The notes under the pieces are model-generated. The model saw nothing but the letters and a program-made list of their open reading frames with translations, did not search any database and was not told the origin of the DNA. Made by a program: the position numbers and the translations under genes. Shown piece after piece: positions 1 to 9,121 of a stretch of DNA of 64,000 nucleotides. The DNA is taken from NCBI RefSeq assembly GCF_018141405.1, contig NZ_CP058648.1, positions 3,177,001-3,241,000 of the forward strand, written 5' to 3'. How positions within the stretch are numbered: the first letter of the stretch is position 1; every line of letters begins with the position of its first letter. The DNA is from Serpentinicella alkaliphila (GTDB lineage: Bacteria; Bacillota; Clostridia; Peptostreptococcales; Natronincolaceae).

Positions 1-982
1 AAGTGATGTAAATATCTTCAAAATCTTCGCTTTCAATAATTTGTATTGCCTCCTCAGTTGTCCTACACTCCATTATTTGTACAAGTTTATGCTGTGGACA
101 TCCCATAATTCCAAGATATGCTACCAAGATTTCCATTCTAGTATCACTTACTCTACTGTGAGTATAAAATATACCCCCTGCAGGTTTGACTAATTTTCCG
201 ATATGTCCTGCTAATATAACTCGCTTAAAGCCCAGCTCACTACATTTCTCTAGAGCAAATCCAAGATAATTACTTATCTTTACGATCTTATCTTCTTTTA
301 TATTTAGCCATGTCTTAGAAAAAACTTCACCGTAATTTCCTGGCACTAGCACTATACTACTTAATCCCACTTCTTTTTTGTAATTTAATTCTAAAGCAAG
401 AGTATCTTTAATGGCATCTTCTGACATAGGCTCCACAATACCCGTTGTTCCTAGTATAGAAAGGCCTCCCACTATTCCTAGCCTTGGATTAAATGTCTTC
501 TTTGCCAGCTCTTCTCCAGCTGGTATTGAAAGCTCTATTTCAATACCAGTGCCCTTGGGTAAAACCTCTGAAACTTCCTTTTTTATCATAACCATAGGAA
601 TAGGATTTATAGCTGGACTACCTGGCTTTACTTGTAAGCCCGGCATAGTTACAATTCCTATTCCTTTTCCTGAGATTATTTTTATTTCCTTAGTTATTAC
701 TTTTCTTACTTTTGCATAAACATGTATTCCGTCTGTAATGTCTGGATCGTCTCCTGCGTCCTTAATAATATAGCAGGTTGCATATTCTTCTGTAATAACC
801 GGGTCATTTACATCTAGTTTAAGCTTCCAGCCCTTTGGAGTATCAATTTCTACTTGTTCTAAAATTCTATCATTAAATAACATATATACCGCTGCCTTAG
901 CCGCAGCTGCAGCACATGAGCCTGTAGTGAAGCCAGTCCTAAGTTTTTTACCATTTTTCATAACAAATTTACTATTATCCAA
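1..982 (-). CDS. cbiD: Cobalt-precorrin-5B C1-methyltransferase, C-terminus cut by window edge
   Basis: This enzyme methylates C1 of cobalt-precorrin-5B with SAM in the anaerobic cobalamin pathway. Reading the minus strand gives KLRTGFTTGSCAAAAAKAA near the N-terminus, the CbiD signature, followed by the GIGIVTMPGL and ILAGHIGKL regions of the family. About 327 residues are visible and the end lies beyond base 1. I chose the TTG at 982 because it has a GGGAGG Shine-Dalgarno about 13 nt upstream and overlaps the stop of cbiC, whereas the ATG at 961 is too far from that site. It is the third gene of a cbiX-cbiC-cbiD operon under a B12 riboswitch. Identity is secure; the start is less so. Confidence 0.93.
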   Translation of the reverse strand, partial: MDNSKFVMKNGKKLRTGFTTGSCAAAAAKAAVYMLFNDRILEQVEIDTPKGWKLKLDVNDPVITEEYATCYIIKDAGDDPDITDGIHVYAKVRKVITKEIKIISGKGIGIVTMPGLQVKPGSPAINPIPMVMIKKEVSEVLPKGTGIEIELSIPAGEELAKKTFNPRLGIVGGLSILGTTGIVEPMSEDAIKDTLALELNYKKEVGLSSIVLVPGNYGEVFSKTWLNIKEDKIVKISNYLGFALEKCSELGFKRVILAGHIGKLVKPAGGIFYTHSRVSDTRMEILVAYLGIMGCPQHKLVQIMECRTTEEAIQIIESEDFEDIYIT

Positions 983-1610
983 GGCTTTTATTTGCCTCCC
1001 TCAAAATAGCATTTACAATAGCTACTCCTATTGTACTTCCACCTTTTCTACCCCTAGTAATTATACAAGGTATTTCTGTATTCCATAGCTCATCCTTAGA
1101 TTCAGCTGCTCCTACAAAGCCCACTGGAACTCCAACTACAGCTATAGGTTTAATTCTATTATTTTTATACAGCTCCATAATTCTATATAGGGCTGTTGGT
1201 GCATTGCCAATGATAAAAACGATATTTTCATTTAATTTTCCTGCGATGTCAACAGCTGCCATAGAACGGGTAATACCTTCAGTCTTCGATACGTCATAGG
1301 CCTCCTTACTGTCTACATAACATTCAATCTTTATTCCTAATTCATTAGATAGCTTTTTACTTATTCCTGCTTTAATCATATTAGTATCGCTAACTATTGT
1401 ACAGCCTTCCTTAAAGGCTTTTAATAGCAATTGTTCAACCCCTAATTTAAACTCCAATAAGTGCACATATTCGAAATCAGCAGTCGTGTGAATTACCCTT
1501 TTAATTATATCTCCGCTCAATCCGATTACATTTTTGTCTCCTAAAAGCTCACTGATTATGTCAAAGCTCTTTTCCTCAATTAAATTAGGATTTTTAATAT
1601 ACTCAAACAT
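975..1610 (-). CDS. cbiC: Precorrin-8X / cobalt-precorrin-8 methylmutase
   Basis: CbiC moves a methyl group from C11 to C12 of cobalt-precorrin-8 to give cobyrinate. The 211-residue protein has the usual family length, and the family segments are visible: the mid-protein SDTNMI and the C-terminal VVGVPVGFVGAAESK and CIITRGRKGGSTIGVAIVNA. The ATG lies 5 nt after the cbiX stop, and its Shine-Dalgarno (AAGGAG) is embedded in the last cbiX codons, so the two are translationally coupled. The 3' end overlaps the proposed TTG start of cbiD. Confidence 0.95.
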   Translation of the reverse strand: MFEYIKNPNLIEEKSFDIISELLGDKNVIGLSGDIIKRVIHTTADFEYVHLLEFKLGVEQLLLKAFKEGCTIVSDTNMIKAGISKKLSNELGIKIECYVDSKEAYDVSKTEGITRSMAAVDIAGKLNENIVFIIGNAPTALYRIMELYKNNRIKPIAVVGVPVGFVGAAESKDELWNTEIPCIITRGRKGGSTIGVAIVNAILREANKSLG

Positions 1611-1615
1611 ATCCC

Positions 1616-1975
1616 TTACTCCTTAATAGAATTTACAACTATATTAATCAGCTCTTCTCTTACTCCTATTGGTTCTAACATTCTAAACATTATTCCAGGA
1701 TGTTTTTGTTCTGCTTCCCCTATCATTTGAGGTATGTCTTCATTTATATGTACACCTGAAAATAGAAAGAGTGGATAAACCGTAATTTCAATAATCCCCA
1801 TATCTTCCAGTTTTTTTATTACATCAAAGAAACCTGGTTCTGCAAGTTCCATAAATGCTCCTTCTACTACTAACTGTGTCTTCTCTCTAACCTTATCTAC
1901 TACTTGTATAAACTGACTTTGAGCTTCCTTATTTCTGCTTCCGTGTCCTATAATAATTATTCCTTTCATGGCCAT
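1616..1975 (-). CDS. cbiX: Sirohydrochlorin cobaltochelatase, short single-domain type
   Basis: CbiX inserts Co2+ into sirohydrochlorin, the first committed step of the anaerobic B12 pathway. The 119-residue protein is the small one-domain (CbiX-S-like) form. IIIIGHGSRNKEAQ at the N-terminus contains the catalytic metal-binding His of the chelatase family, and YPLFLFSGVHINEDIP carries the second conserved His. Small chelatases of this kind act as homodimers, which is family knowledge rather than something visible here. It is the first gene after the B12 riboswitch and terminator, so cobalamin should control the whole operon. Confidence 0.92.
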   Translation of the reverse strand: MAMKGIIIIGHGSRNKEAQSQFIQVVDKVREKTQLVVEGAFMELAEPGFFDVIKKLEDMGIIEITVYPLFLFSGVHINEDIPQMIGEAEQKHPGIMFRMLEPIGVREELINIVVNSIKE

Positions 1976-2136
1976 ACTCCTTTATGAATTTATTAAATTA
2001 CTTAATATTGCTCTTATTTCTATATCAAAACTATTGTACCAGAATGTGGATTGTATATACTACTACCATAGAATCTTGATTTACAGATTAATAGTTTTAG
2101 CGAAATCCTTGTAACTAAATACCTAGATGATAGACA

Positions 2137-2174
2137 AAATAAAAAACCTCTCGTCAAAAACTAGTCGAAAGGTT
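2137..2174 (-). terminator. Intrinsic terminator of the B12 riboswitch
   Basis: On the minus strand a 9-bp stem AACCTTTCG / CGAGAGGTT (one G-U pair) closes a 12-nt loop and is followed by a U-rich tract. It lies between the cobalamin aptamer and cbiX, so it is the likely expression platform. Cobalamin binding would favour termination. Confidence 0.85.
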
Positions 2175-2243
2175 ACAAATACGCAGAAGTAATCCTGTGT
2201 ATAATGTCACCCCCTATCGCTCGTAGAGTTTAATTGGTGATAT

Positions 2244-2409
2244 GGTTCAGGCAGGTCTTCTGGCTTAAGTTTCATTGTTCCCCAAACCTTCCCAGTTTCC
2301 CAGTGGCTTACTTGAAGAACTCTTCTATTACAGTGGCGTGACCGCGTGGGCTTATACCCATCTTCCCTTTTCACTGATTCATAACTTTTCTTATAATCAG
2401 CACCTGTCC
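2244..2409 (-). promoter_or_regulatory. Cobalamin (AdoCbl-type) riboswitch aptamer
   Basis: Reading the minus strand gives the hallmark order of the B12 riboswitch: GGTGCTGATTATAAG, then AAAAGGGAA, then a hairpin, then the B12 box GCCACTG. The box recurs as AAGCCACTGGGAAACTGGG, and the closing segment is AAGCCAGAAGACCTGCC. The aptamer sits between a consensus promoter and a terminator, upstream of cbiX-cbiC-cbiD. An open frame on the opposite strand here is incidental. Confidence 0.95.
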
Positions 2410-2433
2410 ATTTATTTAGTTTTAATACATTTT

Positions 2434-2462
2434 ATTATATATTACTACTTGCTAAATATCAA
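2434..2462 (-). promoter_or_regulatory. Sigma-A promoter of the cbi operon
   Basis: On the minus strand TTGATA and TATAAT are separated by exactly 17 nt, about 25 nt upstream of the first riboswitch bases. This is a near-consensus housekeeping promoter in the right place. Confidence 0.75.
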
Positions 2463-2603
2463 TTTATTATGTAGTTAAAATATCTTACTCAAATCTCTAG
2501 AATACAATACTTTCTTATATGTTATACCCATATTCTCATATAAATATTGATTTCTAGTTTAAATCGACTAACATAAGCTACAGAATACTAATTTATTAAT
2601 TAG

Positions 2604-2635
2604 AAAAACTTACACTTTCAATTGTGTAAGTTTTT
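2604..2635 (-). terminator. Terminator after the pentitol operon
   Basis: A 12-bp perfect stem (AAAAACTTACAC / GTGTAAGTTTTT) with an 8-nt loop sits about 115 nt beyond the xylulokinase stop. On the minus strand it is followed by TTTTTCTAATT. It ends the minus-strand pentitol transcript and could act in both directions. Confidence 0.75.
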
Positions 2636-2748
2636 CGTTAGAAACTATTATACTTTAAATCATCTATAGGTGGTCTACAGATGTATTTATGATGAAAACT
2701 ACTTGTTACTAAAACATATAAATAGTTTATTTTTTATCCTAAGTTATA

Positions 2749-4224
2749 TTAATTGTTTAGTTGTTTAAATAACTCTTTTGTCGCAGGATATATTTTTCTA
2801 AATTTATCATACTTTTTGTTATATATTTCAGCATTTTTTGCATTAGGTGCAATGCTATCAGTTATATTAATGTATTTACTACAAGCTTCCTCTACTGTAT
2901 TAAACAACCCAAACCCAACTGTAGCTAATATGGCTGCTCCATAAGCAGGACCATCATTAGTGTTTAGTTTATTTACTGTTACGTTTAGTACATCAGCAAT
3001 TATTTCACACCAAAGTTCACTTCTCGCTCCACCGCCATTAATACTAATGCTATCAATTGCAATTCCCATTTCTTTTATTATTTCAAAGGTATCTCTAAGT
3101 GAAAAGGCTACACCTTCCAGTACTGCTCTAGTCATATGCTTTCTTTCATGAATCATATTAAGTCCAATAAAGGTCCCCCTGCAATTAGGATCGTTATGTG
3201 GTGTTCTTTCACCCATTAAATAAGGGAGATAAAATACATTGTCATCTACTTCAGCCTCTTTCGCTTCTTTTAGTAGTTCTTCATAGTTTTCCGTTTTAAT
3301 TATAGTTTCTATCCACCACTTAAGAGATGCAGCCGCAGCAAGTGTTACTCCCATTAGATGATATTTTCCATTTGCATGACAGAAAGAATGTAGACTATTG
3401 TTTTCATCTACAAAGAATTGTTCATTTGACGTGAAAACAACACCTGAAGTACCAAGGGATAATGAACAGGAGCCTGGTTTAACTACTGCGCCACCTACAG
3501 CAGCAACAGCCTGATCTCCACCGCCAATCACAATTTTCACATCATCACGAAGTCCTAACTCAGCTGCTAGATCAGATTTTATATTAGCAACTACCTCATA
3601 AGATTCAAGTAGCTTTGGTAATTGGCTCTCTGAAACACCTAAGACCTCAAGCATTTCTAAAGACCATTTTCTATTTTTCACATCTAAATACAAAGTGCCA
3701 GATGCATCAGACATATCCGTTGCAAATATTCCTGACATTTTATATGCAATGTAATCCTTAGGAAGCATTATTTTCTTTACGGCTTTAAAATTCTCTGGCT
3801 CATTTTCCTTTAACCATAATACTTTTGGAGCAGTAAAACCTGGTAATGCTAGATTCCCTGTCCAGCTAGATATCTTCGACTGTCCTACTACATTATTTAA
3901 ATACTCACACTCTTTCTCGGTCCTTTGGTCATTCCATAGTATTGCAGGCCTTATAGTTTTGTCATTCTCATCTAGAGTAACCATTCCATGCATTTGACCA
4001 CTAAAACTTATAGCCTTAACTTTACTTTTATCTAAATCATCCAAAAGCTCATTAAGTCCTACTATACATTGCTCCCACCAATCCTCTGGATTTTGTTCAG
4101 ACCAAAGAGGTTTTGGAAATGATATAGGATATTCTTTACTGACTGATTTGACAATTTCACCATTTTCATTTATTGCAATTATTTTAACTGAGGTTGTTCC
4201 AATGTCTATACCAACAAAATACAT
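2749..4224 (-). CDS. xylB: Xylulokinase (FGGY family)
   Basis: This kinase phosphorylates D-xylulose to D-xylulose 5-phosphate for the pentose phosphate pathway. The N-terminal phosphate-binding motif GIDIGTTSVKIIAI, the segment SFSGQMHGMV typical of xylulokinases, and the ATP-site segments GGGDQAVAAVGGAV and NGGGARSELWCEIIADV are all visible. At 491 residues it has normal family length. It is the last gene of a six-gene minus-strand operon, directly after a polyol dehydrogenase that would generate its ketose substrate. The Shine-Dalgarno GAGGGG precedes the ATG. The xylulose assignment rests on family resemblance plus this context. Confidence 0.92.
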   Translation of the reverse strand: MYFVGIDIGTTSVKIIAINENGEIVKSVSKEYPISFPKPLWSEQNPEDWWEQCIVGLNELLDDLDKSKVKAISFSGQMHGMVTLDENDKTIRPAILWNDQRTEKECEYLNNVVGQSKISSWTGNLALPGFTAPKVLWLKENEPENFKAVKKIMLPKDYIAYKMSGIFATDMSDASGTLYLDVKNRKWSLEMLEVLGVSESQLPKLLESYEVVANIKSDLAAELGLRDDVKIVIGGGDQAVAAVGGAVVKPGSCSLSLGTSGVVFTSNEQFFVDENNSLHSFCHANGKYHLMGVTLAAAASLKWWIETIIKTENYEELLKEAKEAEVDDNVFYLPYLMGERTPHNDPNCRGTFIGLNMIHERKHMTRAVLEGVAFSLRDTFEIIKEMGIAIDSISINGGGARSELWCEIIADVLNVTVNKLNTNDGPAYGAAILATVGFGLFNTVEEACSKYINITDSIAPNAKNAEIYNKKYDKFRKIYPATKELFKQLNN

Positions 4225-4252
4225 TTTTTCCCCTCTTTTCTGATTTGGGTAT

Positions 4253-5293
4253 TTACTTAATTTTAATTACAGCTTTAACTACGTCACTAGCGTTTCCTGC
4301 AACGAAATCAAAGGCTTCCTTAGTTTTGTCAAACTCAAACTCATGACTAACTATATCTTTTACATTTAATGATCCACTTGCGATAGCATTAATTGCAGTC
4401 GGATATAGATTTCTGTAACGAAAAACAGTTTTAATTTCTGCTTCTTTACCCATAAGCTTCATAAAGTCAAATTCAACTTCGTCTTTAGGTGTCATTCCAA
4501 CTAATACTATTGTTCCGCCACGTCTAACTACATCTACAGTTTGTTTTAGTGTTATTTCTGCCCCAGCAGTGTCAATTACTACATCTGCACCTCTGCCATT
4601 TGTAAGTTCTGCAATTTTCTCTATTACATTAGTAGTTTTAGCATTAATAACATGAGTTGCGCCAATTTTCTCAGCCACTTGTAATCTATTCTCTAATACA
4701 TCAACAACAATCACATTAGAAGCACCTTTAGCTTTAGCTGAAAGTAATGTTACAAGGCCGATACAACCAGTTCCAAAAATAACTACTGTATTTCCTAGTT
4801 TAACTCCACCTTGGTCAGTTGCATGTAACCCCACTGCTAATGGTTCTACTAAAGCCCCTTCTGTATTTGAAACATTTTCAGGTAGCTTAAAGCACATATC
4901 TTCTGGATGAGCAACATAGTTAGTAAATACACCGTGGTAAGGAGGTGTTGCAAAGAACTCCACATCTGTACAAAGATTGTATTTACCACTCTTACAGAAT
5001 TCACATTTTCCACAAGTTTTACCTGGTTCTAAAGCTACTCTATCACCAACAACAAGATTTTTTACATTTTTACCAATCTCTACAACTTCTCCGGCACACT
5101 CATGGCCTAAGATAAAATCTCCTTCAACAACAAAACTACCGATTTTCCCATGTGTATAGTAATGAACGTCAGATCCACATATACCAACTACATCCACTTT
5201 AATAAGTACTTCATTTTCTTTTATTTCAGGCATCGGAACATCTTTAACTACCATATTGTTAGTACCTTGCATAAAAATTGCCTTATTACACAT
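4253..5293 (-). CDS. Zn-dependent polyol dehydrogenase (sorbitol/xylitol dehydrogenase family)
   Basis: This is a medium-chain NAD-dependent dehydrogenase of 346 residues. The catalytic zinc ligands are visible in VGICGSDVHYY and GHECAGEVVEIG. The structural zinc loop has four cysteines in CGKCEFCKSGKYNLC, and the Rossmann motif is GTGCIGLVTLL. Family members oxidise xylitol, sorbitol or D-arabitol to the 2-ketose. With xylulokinase next door, oxidation of xylitol or D-arabitol to D-xylulose is the most economical reading; sorbitol is less likely because XylB would not use fructose well. It is separated from the upstream binding-protein gene by a strong hairpin, suggesting unequal expression. 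Confidence 0.9.
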   Translation of the reverse strand: MCNKAIFMQGTNNMVVKDVPMPEIKENEVLIKVDVVGICGSDVHYYTHGKIGSFVVEGDFILGHECAGEVVEIGKNVKNLVVGDRVALEPGKTCGKCEFCKSGKYNLCTDVEFFATPPYHGVFTNYVAHPEDMCFKLPENVSNTEGALVEPLAVGLHATDQGGVKLGNTVVIFGTGCIGLVTLLSAKAKGASNVIVVDVLENRLQVAEKIGATHVINAKTTNVIEKIAELTNGRGADVVIDTAGAEITLKQTVDVVRRGGTIVLVGMTPKDEVEFDFMKLMGKEAEIKTVFRYRNLYPTAINAIASGSLNVKDIVSHEFEFDKTKEAFDFVAGNASDVVKAVIKIK

Positions 5294-5337
5294 TAAGATT
5301 GCCCCCTTAATTAATTATATTTTTATCCTTATATTAA

Positions 5338-5374
5338 AATTGGTACGCATACCATTGCTAGCTGCGCACCAATT
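5338..5374 (-). terminator. Intercistronic hairpin between binding protein and dehydrogenase genes
   Basis: A 12-bp stem (AATTGGTGCGCA / TGCGTACCAATT on the minus strand, one G-U pair) with a 13-nt loop is followed by TTTTAATAT. It lies inside an operon, right after the substrate-binding-protein gene. It may be a leaky terminator or a 3'-end stabiliser that raises binding-protein mRNA over downstream enzymes. Confidence 0.6.
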
Positions 5375-5395
5375 ATATTGAAATTCAAACCTTAC

Positions 5396-6382
5396 TTATC
5401 TTATTGCTCCTGCTCTTTTGTGCATTTCAATGAATTCATCAACGTTATCAATATTGATTAATGGACAATCGATATCCATATCGATTTTAGTTTCTTCACC
5501 AGTTAAAAGTTTATGGCTTGTTGCTAATAAATTAGTAGCAAGTTCATAAGCACTTTGTAAACTTGTAGAAGTCATTAATCCTTCTTTAATTAATAGTACC
5601 GCTTCAGCTGTTCCATCAACACCGTAAGCTAAAATATTAGCAAATCTTGCATCACCTTTAACTACTTCAAGTGCACCAGCTGCCATATTGTCGTTCATAG
5701 CAATTATAGCGTCAATTTTGCTGTTCGCTTGTACCCATGTTTCCATGTAGTTCATAGCTTCATCTTTATTCCAGTTAGCGATTTCTTCTCCAACGATTTT
5801 TACATCAGGTCTTTTTTCAAAGAACTCTTTTTGCCAGCTAACACGTCTTGCATCAGCATGGAAGTTTCCTGGAGGTCCATTTAATACAACTACATTAGCA
5901 TTTTGAGGAATTTGATCAATTGCAACAACCGCGTTAACTGCTGCTTGTGCATATGGATCAGCGTCTACTGAAGATGCTCCTTCGATTCCATCGATTCTTG
6001 CATTTGTCGTAATTGTAATGATTCCAGCCGCAACAGCTTTTTCAGCATATGGTCTTTGTGCTTCACCATTGTTTGGTTGGATAATTATTGCATCATACTT
6101 GCTTGTTATAGCATTTTCAATTAATGCATTTTGAGTTGAGTCATTAGCTTGACCATCAAATATGTCTACAACAATATTGTCATACTTTTCAGCTTCTTCT
6201 TTAACAGCGTTTGCTAACCATGCAGCAAATGAGTCAGCTTGTGCTCTCGCAATATAAGCTACTCTATAAACCTGAGGACCTTCATTTTTAGGTTCCGTTT
6301 TAGTTTCTGCAGGTTTACTACACCCTACTAACACTGACATCATTAATACAACTACTAGTAATACTGATAACCATTTTTTCAT
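5396..6382 (-). CDS. Sugar/polyol ABC transporter substrate-binding lipoprotein (RbsB-like)
   Basis: This is an extracytoplasmic solute receptor of the ribose/galactose (periplasmic binding protein type I) family, 328 residues. MKKWLSVLLVVVLMMSVLVGC is a lipoprotein signal with a lipobox cysteine at about residue 21. The mature part starts with VYRVAYIARAQADSF and has the family segments DAIIIQPNN, NGPPGNFHADAR and AIIAMNDNMAAGALE. It would hand its ligand to the permease and ATPase encoded just upstream. The ligand is inferred from the downstream enzymes to be a pentitol such as xylitol or D-arabitol. Confidence 0.9.
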   Translation of the reverse strand: MKKWLSVLLVVVLMMSVLVGCSKPAETKTEPKNEGPQVYRVAYIARAQADSFAAWLANAVKEEAEKYDNIVVDIFDGQANDSTQNALIENAITSKYDAIIIQPNNGEAQRPYAEKAVAAGIITITTNARIDGIEGASSVDADPYAQAAVNAVVAIDQIPQNANVVVLNGPPGNFHADARRVSWQKEFFEKRPDVKIVGEEIANWNKDEAMNYMETWVQANSKIDAIIAMNDNMAAGALEVVKGDARFANILAYGVDGTAEAVLLIKEGLMTSTSLQSAYELATNLLATSHKLLTGEETKIDMDIDCPLINIDNVDEFIEMHKRAGAIR

Positions 6383-6434
6383 TTAATCTCCCCCTTAAAT
6401 AATTTTATTTTAATAGATTACTCTATTAAAGCCT

Positions 6435-7442
6435 TTAGTTATTCTTCGCTGTTTCTTTCGAATCTGCTTCAACACTTCTTAACTTTCGTTTTGTTCTTTT
6501 TGACTTTGCCCATATATCATATATTACAGCTAGTGCTATTATTGCACCACGAATAATTTGTTGTAAATACGAGTTTACTCTTGTTAGAACCATGATATTA
6601 TCTAGAAAACCAACAATGAATGCACCTGCTAGAGTACCTACTGCAGATCCAATTCCACCAGTGAAGCTTGTTCCGCCAATTACAGCTGCTGTAAGGGCAT
6701 GGAACTCAAAACCAACCGCACCGTTAGGCATTCCACCATTAACCCTAGACATGAATATAACTCCAGCAATACCTACAAATACACCATTTATAATATATGC
6801 TTTCATCTTAATACTATCTACACTTATTCCTGAGGCATTAGCTGCTTCCTCGTTACCACCAATCGCATATACCGATCTTCCGAAAATAGTATGTTTTAAA
6901 ATATACCAGGTAATTGCTAATATTACTAACATGAAAACTATAGGTGTTGGAAGTCCAAAGGTTGAGCCTTGACCAAACTTAATATAATCACCAATTTGAT
7001 ATATGTTTTGTCCATTAGTATATAACAGTGCTGCTCCACGGGCCATAGTCATCATAGCCAAAGTAGCAATAAAAGGCGGTGTCTTAAATTTTGTAACCAT
7101 TAGACCATTTAGTATATTACATATTACACTGGCAATAATAGCTACTATGAAAGCTAAAAGTAGAGATCCAGTATTAATGTAGGTTGATACCGAAAGCACC
7201 CCTGCCAAGGCTAAAACTGAACCTGATGACAAGTCTAACATACCACATATTATTAGTATTGTTTGCCCAAAGGCTAAAATCGTTACTACAGAAATTTGCC
7301 TAGAAATATTCGTTAAGTTAGTATAGGATAAAAAGTTTTCATTTGCTAAGGAGCATATAATGAATAAAACAGCTAATACTAAAAATATACTATATTTACT
7401 TTTTATCTCTGTCCAAATTTTATTTATTTTATTAGTTGTCAT
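6435..7442 (-). CDS. Sugar/polyol ABC transporter permease (RbsC-like)
   Basis: An integral membrane subunit of 335 residues with about eight to ten hydrophobic segments. The family signature LTAAVIGGTSFTGGIGSAVGTLAGAFIVGFLDN lies near residues 245-280 and ILIICGMLDLSSGSVLALAG near 60-80, both characteristic of the ribose/xylose/autoinducer-2 permease family. It would form a homodimeric channel energised by the ATPase encoded 15 nt upstream. The basic tail KSKRTKRKLRS is cytoplasmic by the positive-inside rule. Confidence 0.92.
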   Translation of the reverse strand: MTTNKINKIWTEIKSKYSIFLVLAVLFIICSLANENFLSYTNLTNISRQISVVTILAFGQTILIICGMLDLSSGSVLALAGVLSVSTYINTGSLLLAFIVAIIASVICNILNGLMVTKFKTPPFIATLAMMTMARGAALLYTNGQNIYQIGDYIKFGQGSTFGLPTPIVFMLVILAITWYILKHTIFGRSVYAIGGNEEAANASGISVDSIKMKAYIINGVFVGIAGVIFMSRVNGGMPNGAVGFEFHALTAAVIGGTSFTGGIGSAVGTLAGAFIVGFLDNIMVLTRVNSYLQQIIRGAIIALAVIYDIWAKSKRTKRKLRSVEADSKETAKNN

Positions 7443-7456
7443 GTATTCACCTCAAT

Positions 7457-8950
7457 TTAACTTGTTTTAGTGGCTAATTTCATAATTTCTTCTTGTGAAA
7501 AATCACTTCTCATTAACTCACCAGCTACTTTACCTTTTGATATAACATATATTCTGTCACACATTCCAATAAGTTCAGGAAGTTCAGAAGAAACCATTAT
7601 AATGCCTTTTTTCTGTTTAGCCAATTCCATCATTAAAACATATATTTCATACTTTGCCCCAACATCAATTCCCCTTGTTGGTTCATCTAAAATTAAAACA
7701 TCTGGATCAGTAACCATCCATTTAGCAAGAATTACTTTTTGTTGATTACCACCACTTAAAGATTCTATTGAGGTTTCAACAGTAGGTGTTTTAACCCTCA
7801 TTTTCTTGCAATAATCCTCTATAACAGCATTCTCTTCTTTAGCGTGTAGTCTACCTCTATATATAAACTTCTTTAGACTACTAAGAGAAACGTTTTCCCT
7901 AACACTTCTTACTGGTACTATACCATATCTACGTCTATCCTCTGATAACATTACAACCTTTTTATTTATACAGTCCTTAACAGTTTTAATACTGACTTTC
8001 TCACCTTTGATTATAATCTCCCCAGATTGGTATTCATCAAGACCAAATAGAGATCTCATAATCTCTGTTCTACCAGCCCCCATAAGCCCAGCAAAACCAA
8101 TTATTTCACCCTCACGAACATGAAAGCTTATTTCGTTAAAATTACCTTTATTTGTTAGGTTTTTTACTTCAAGTAATGTATTGCCAATTTCAACCTCTTC
8201 TTTAGGAAAATTATTTTCTAATTTTCTACCTACCATCTGAGATATAACAGTTTCCATATCATACTGTTCTTTGGGTCTTGAATCAATAACACATCCATCT
8301 CTAAAAACAGTTATTTCATCAGCAATTTTGAAAATCTCATCCATTTTATGAGAAATATATATAATACATGCGCCTCTACTTTTTAATTCATTTATTTTTT
8401 TAAACAGTACTTCAACTTCTTTTTGAGTGATTGCAGAGGTAGGTTCGTCCATAATAATTATATCTGAATTCCATGAGATAGCTTTTAATATCTCTAACAT
8501 TTGTATATCAGAGACTGTTAAATCCTTTAGCTTTGTTTCAGGAGAGTAATCTAGACCCTCTCTATTTAAAAGTACAATTGTATTCCTTCGTATTGCCCCC
8601 CAATCAACATTACCATACCTGTTCTTAGGCCAGTTCCCTACAAATAGACTTTCCTCTACAGTCATTTCTGGAATGTAGTTTAACTCTTGGAATATCATAG
8701 ATATCCCTAAGCTTCTAGCTTTAATCGGATCCTGTACTTCAACAACTTTTCCATCGATTAATATTTCCCCAGCATCAGCTTTGTAAATCCCATTAATAAT
8801 CTTCATTAAAGTAGACTTGCCAGCCCCATTTTCACCGCACAATACATGAACTGTGCCTTTTCTTACAGAGAAGTTAATATTATCTAATGCTTTAACACCA
8901 GGAAAAGATTTCTCAATGTTACGAACTCTTAGTTTAACAACCTCATCCAT
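7457..8950 (-). CDS. Sugar/polyol ABC transporter ATPase with two nucleotide-binding domains (RbsA-like)
   Basis: This 497-residue protein carries two ABC domains in tandem, as in RbsA, XylG and MglA. The first has Walker A GENGAGKSTLMK and Walker B IIIMDEPTSA; its signature loop (LTVSDIQMLEI) is divergent from the classic LSGGQ. The second has a degenerate P-loop AGLMGAGRTEIMRSL, the signature LSGGNQQKVILAKW and Walker B VLILDEPTRGID. That asymmetry is normal for the family. A clear AAAGGAG site precedes the ATG. It is the first structural gene after the LacI regulator, 172 nt downstream. Confidence 0.93.
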   Translation of the reverse strand: MDEVVKLRVRNIEKSFPGVKALDNINFSVRKGTVHVLCGENGAGKSTLMKIINGIYKADAGEILIDGKVVEVQDPIKARSLGISMIFQELNYIPEMTVEESLFVGNWPKNRYGNVDWGAIRRNTIVLLNREGLDYSPETKLKDLTVSDIQMLEILKAISWNSDIIIMDEPTSAITQKEVEVLFKKINELKSRGACIIYISHKMDEIFKIADEITVFRDGCVIDSRPKEQYDMETVISQMVGRKLENNFPKEEVEIGNTLLEVKNLTNKGNFNEISFHVREGEIIGFAGLMGAGRTEIMRSLFGLDEYQSGEIIIKGEKVSIKTVKDCINKKVVMLSEDRRRYGIVPVRSVRENVSLSSLKKFIYRGRLHAKEENAVIEDYCKKMRVKTPTVETSIESLSGGNQQKVILAKWMVTDPDVLILDEPTRGIDVGAKYEIYVLMMELAKQKKGIIMVSSELPELIGMCDRIYVISKGKVAGELMRSDFSQEEIMKLATKTS

Positions 8951-9121
8951 TTTAATCTCCTTTCATGCTATAGAATATTTCTATATACTTATTAAATTTT
9001 GTTTTACAAATAGTTATATTTTTTTAAAGATGTAAAGTTATGTCTAAATGTATTTGTAAAAATTAGCCGCCTAGGACCTAATTTAATCCTATAATTAGAA
9101 TAAACTTACATGAAAAGTACA

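Noticed and set aside
2275-2478. Plus-strand open frame across the B12 riboswitch
   Set aside because: It is the complement of the riboswitch and its promoter; no ribosome-binding site or family similarity.
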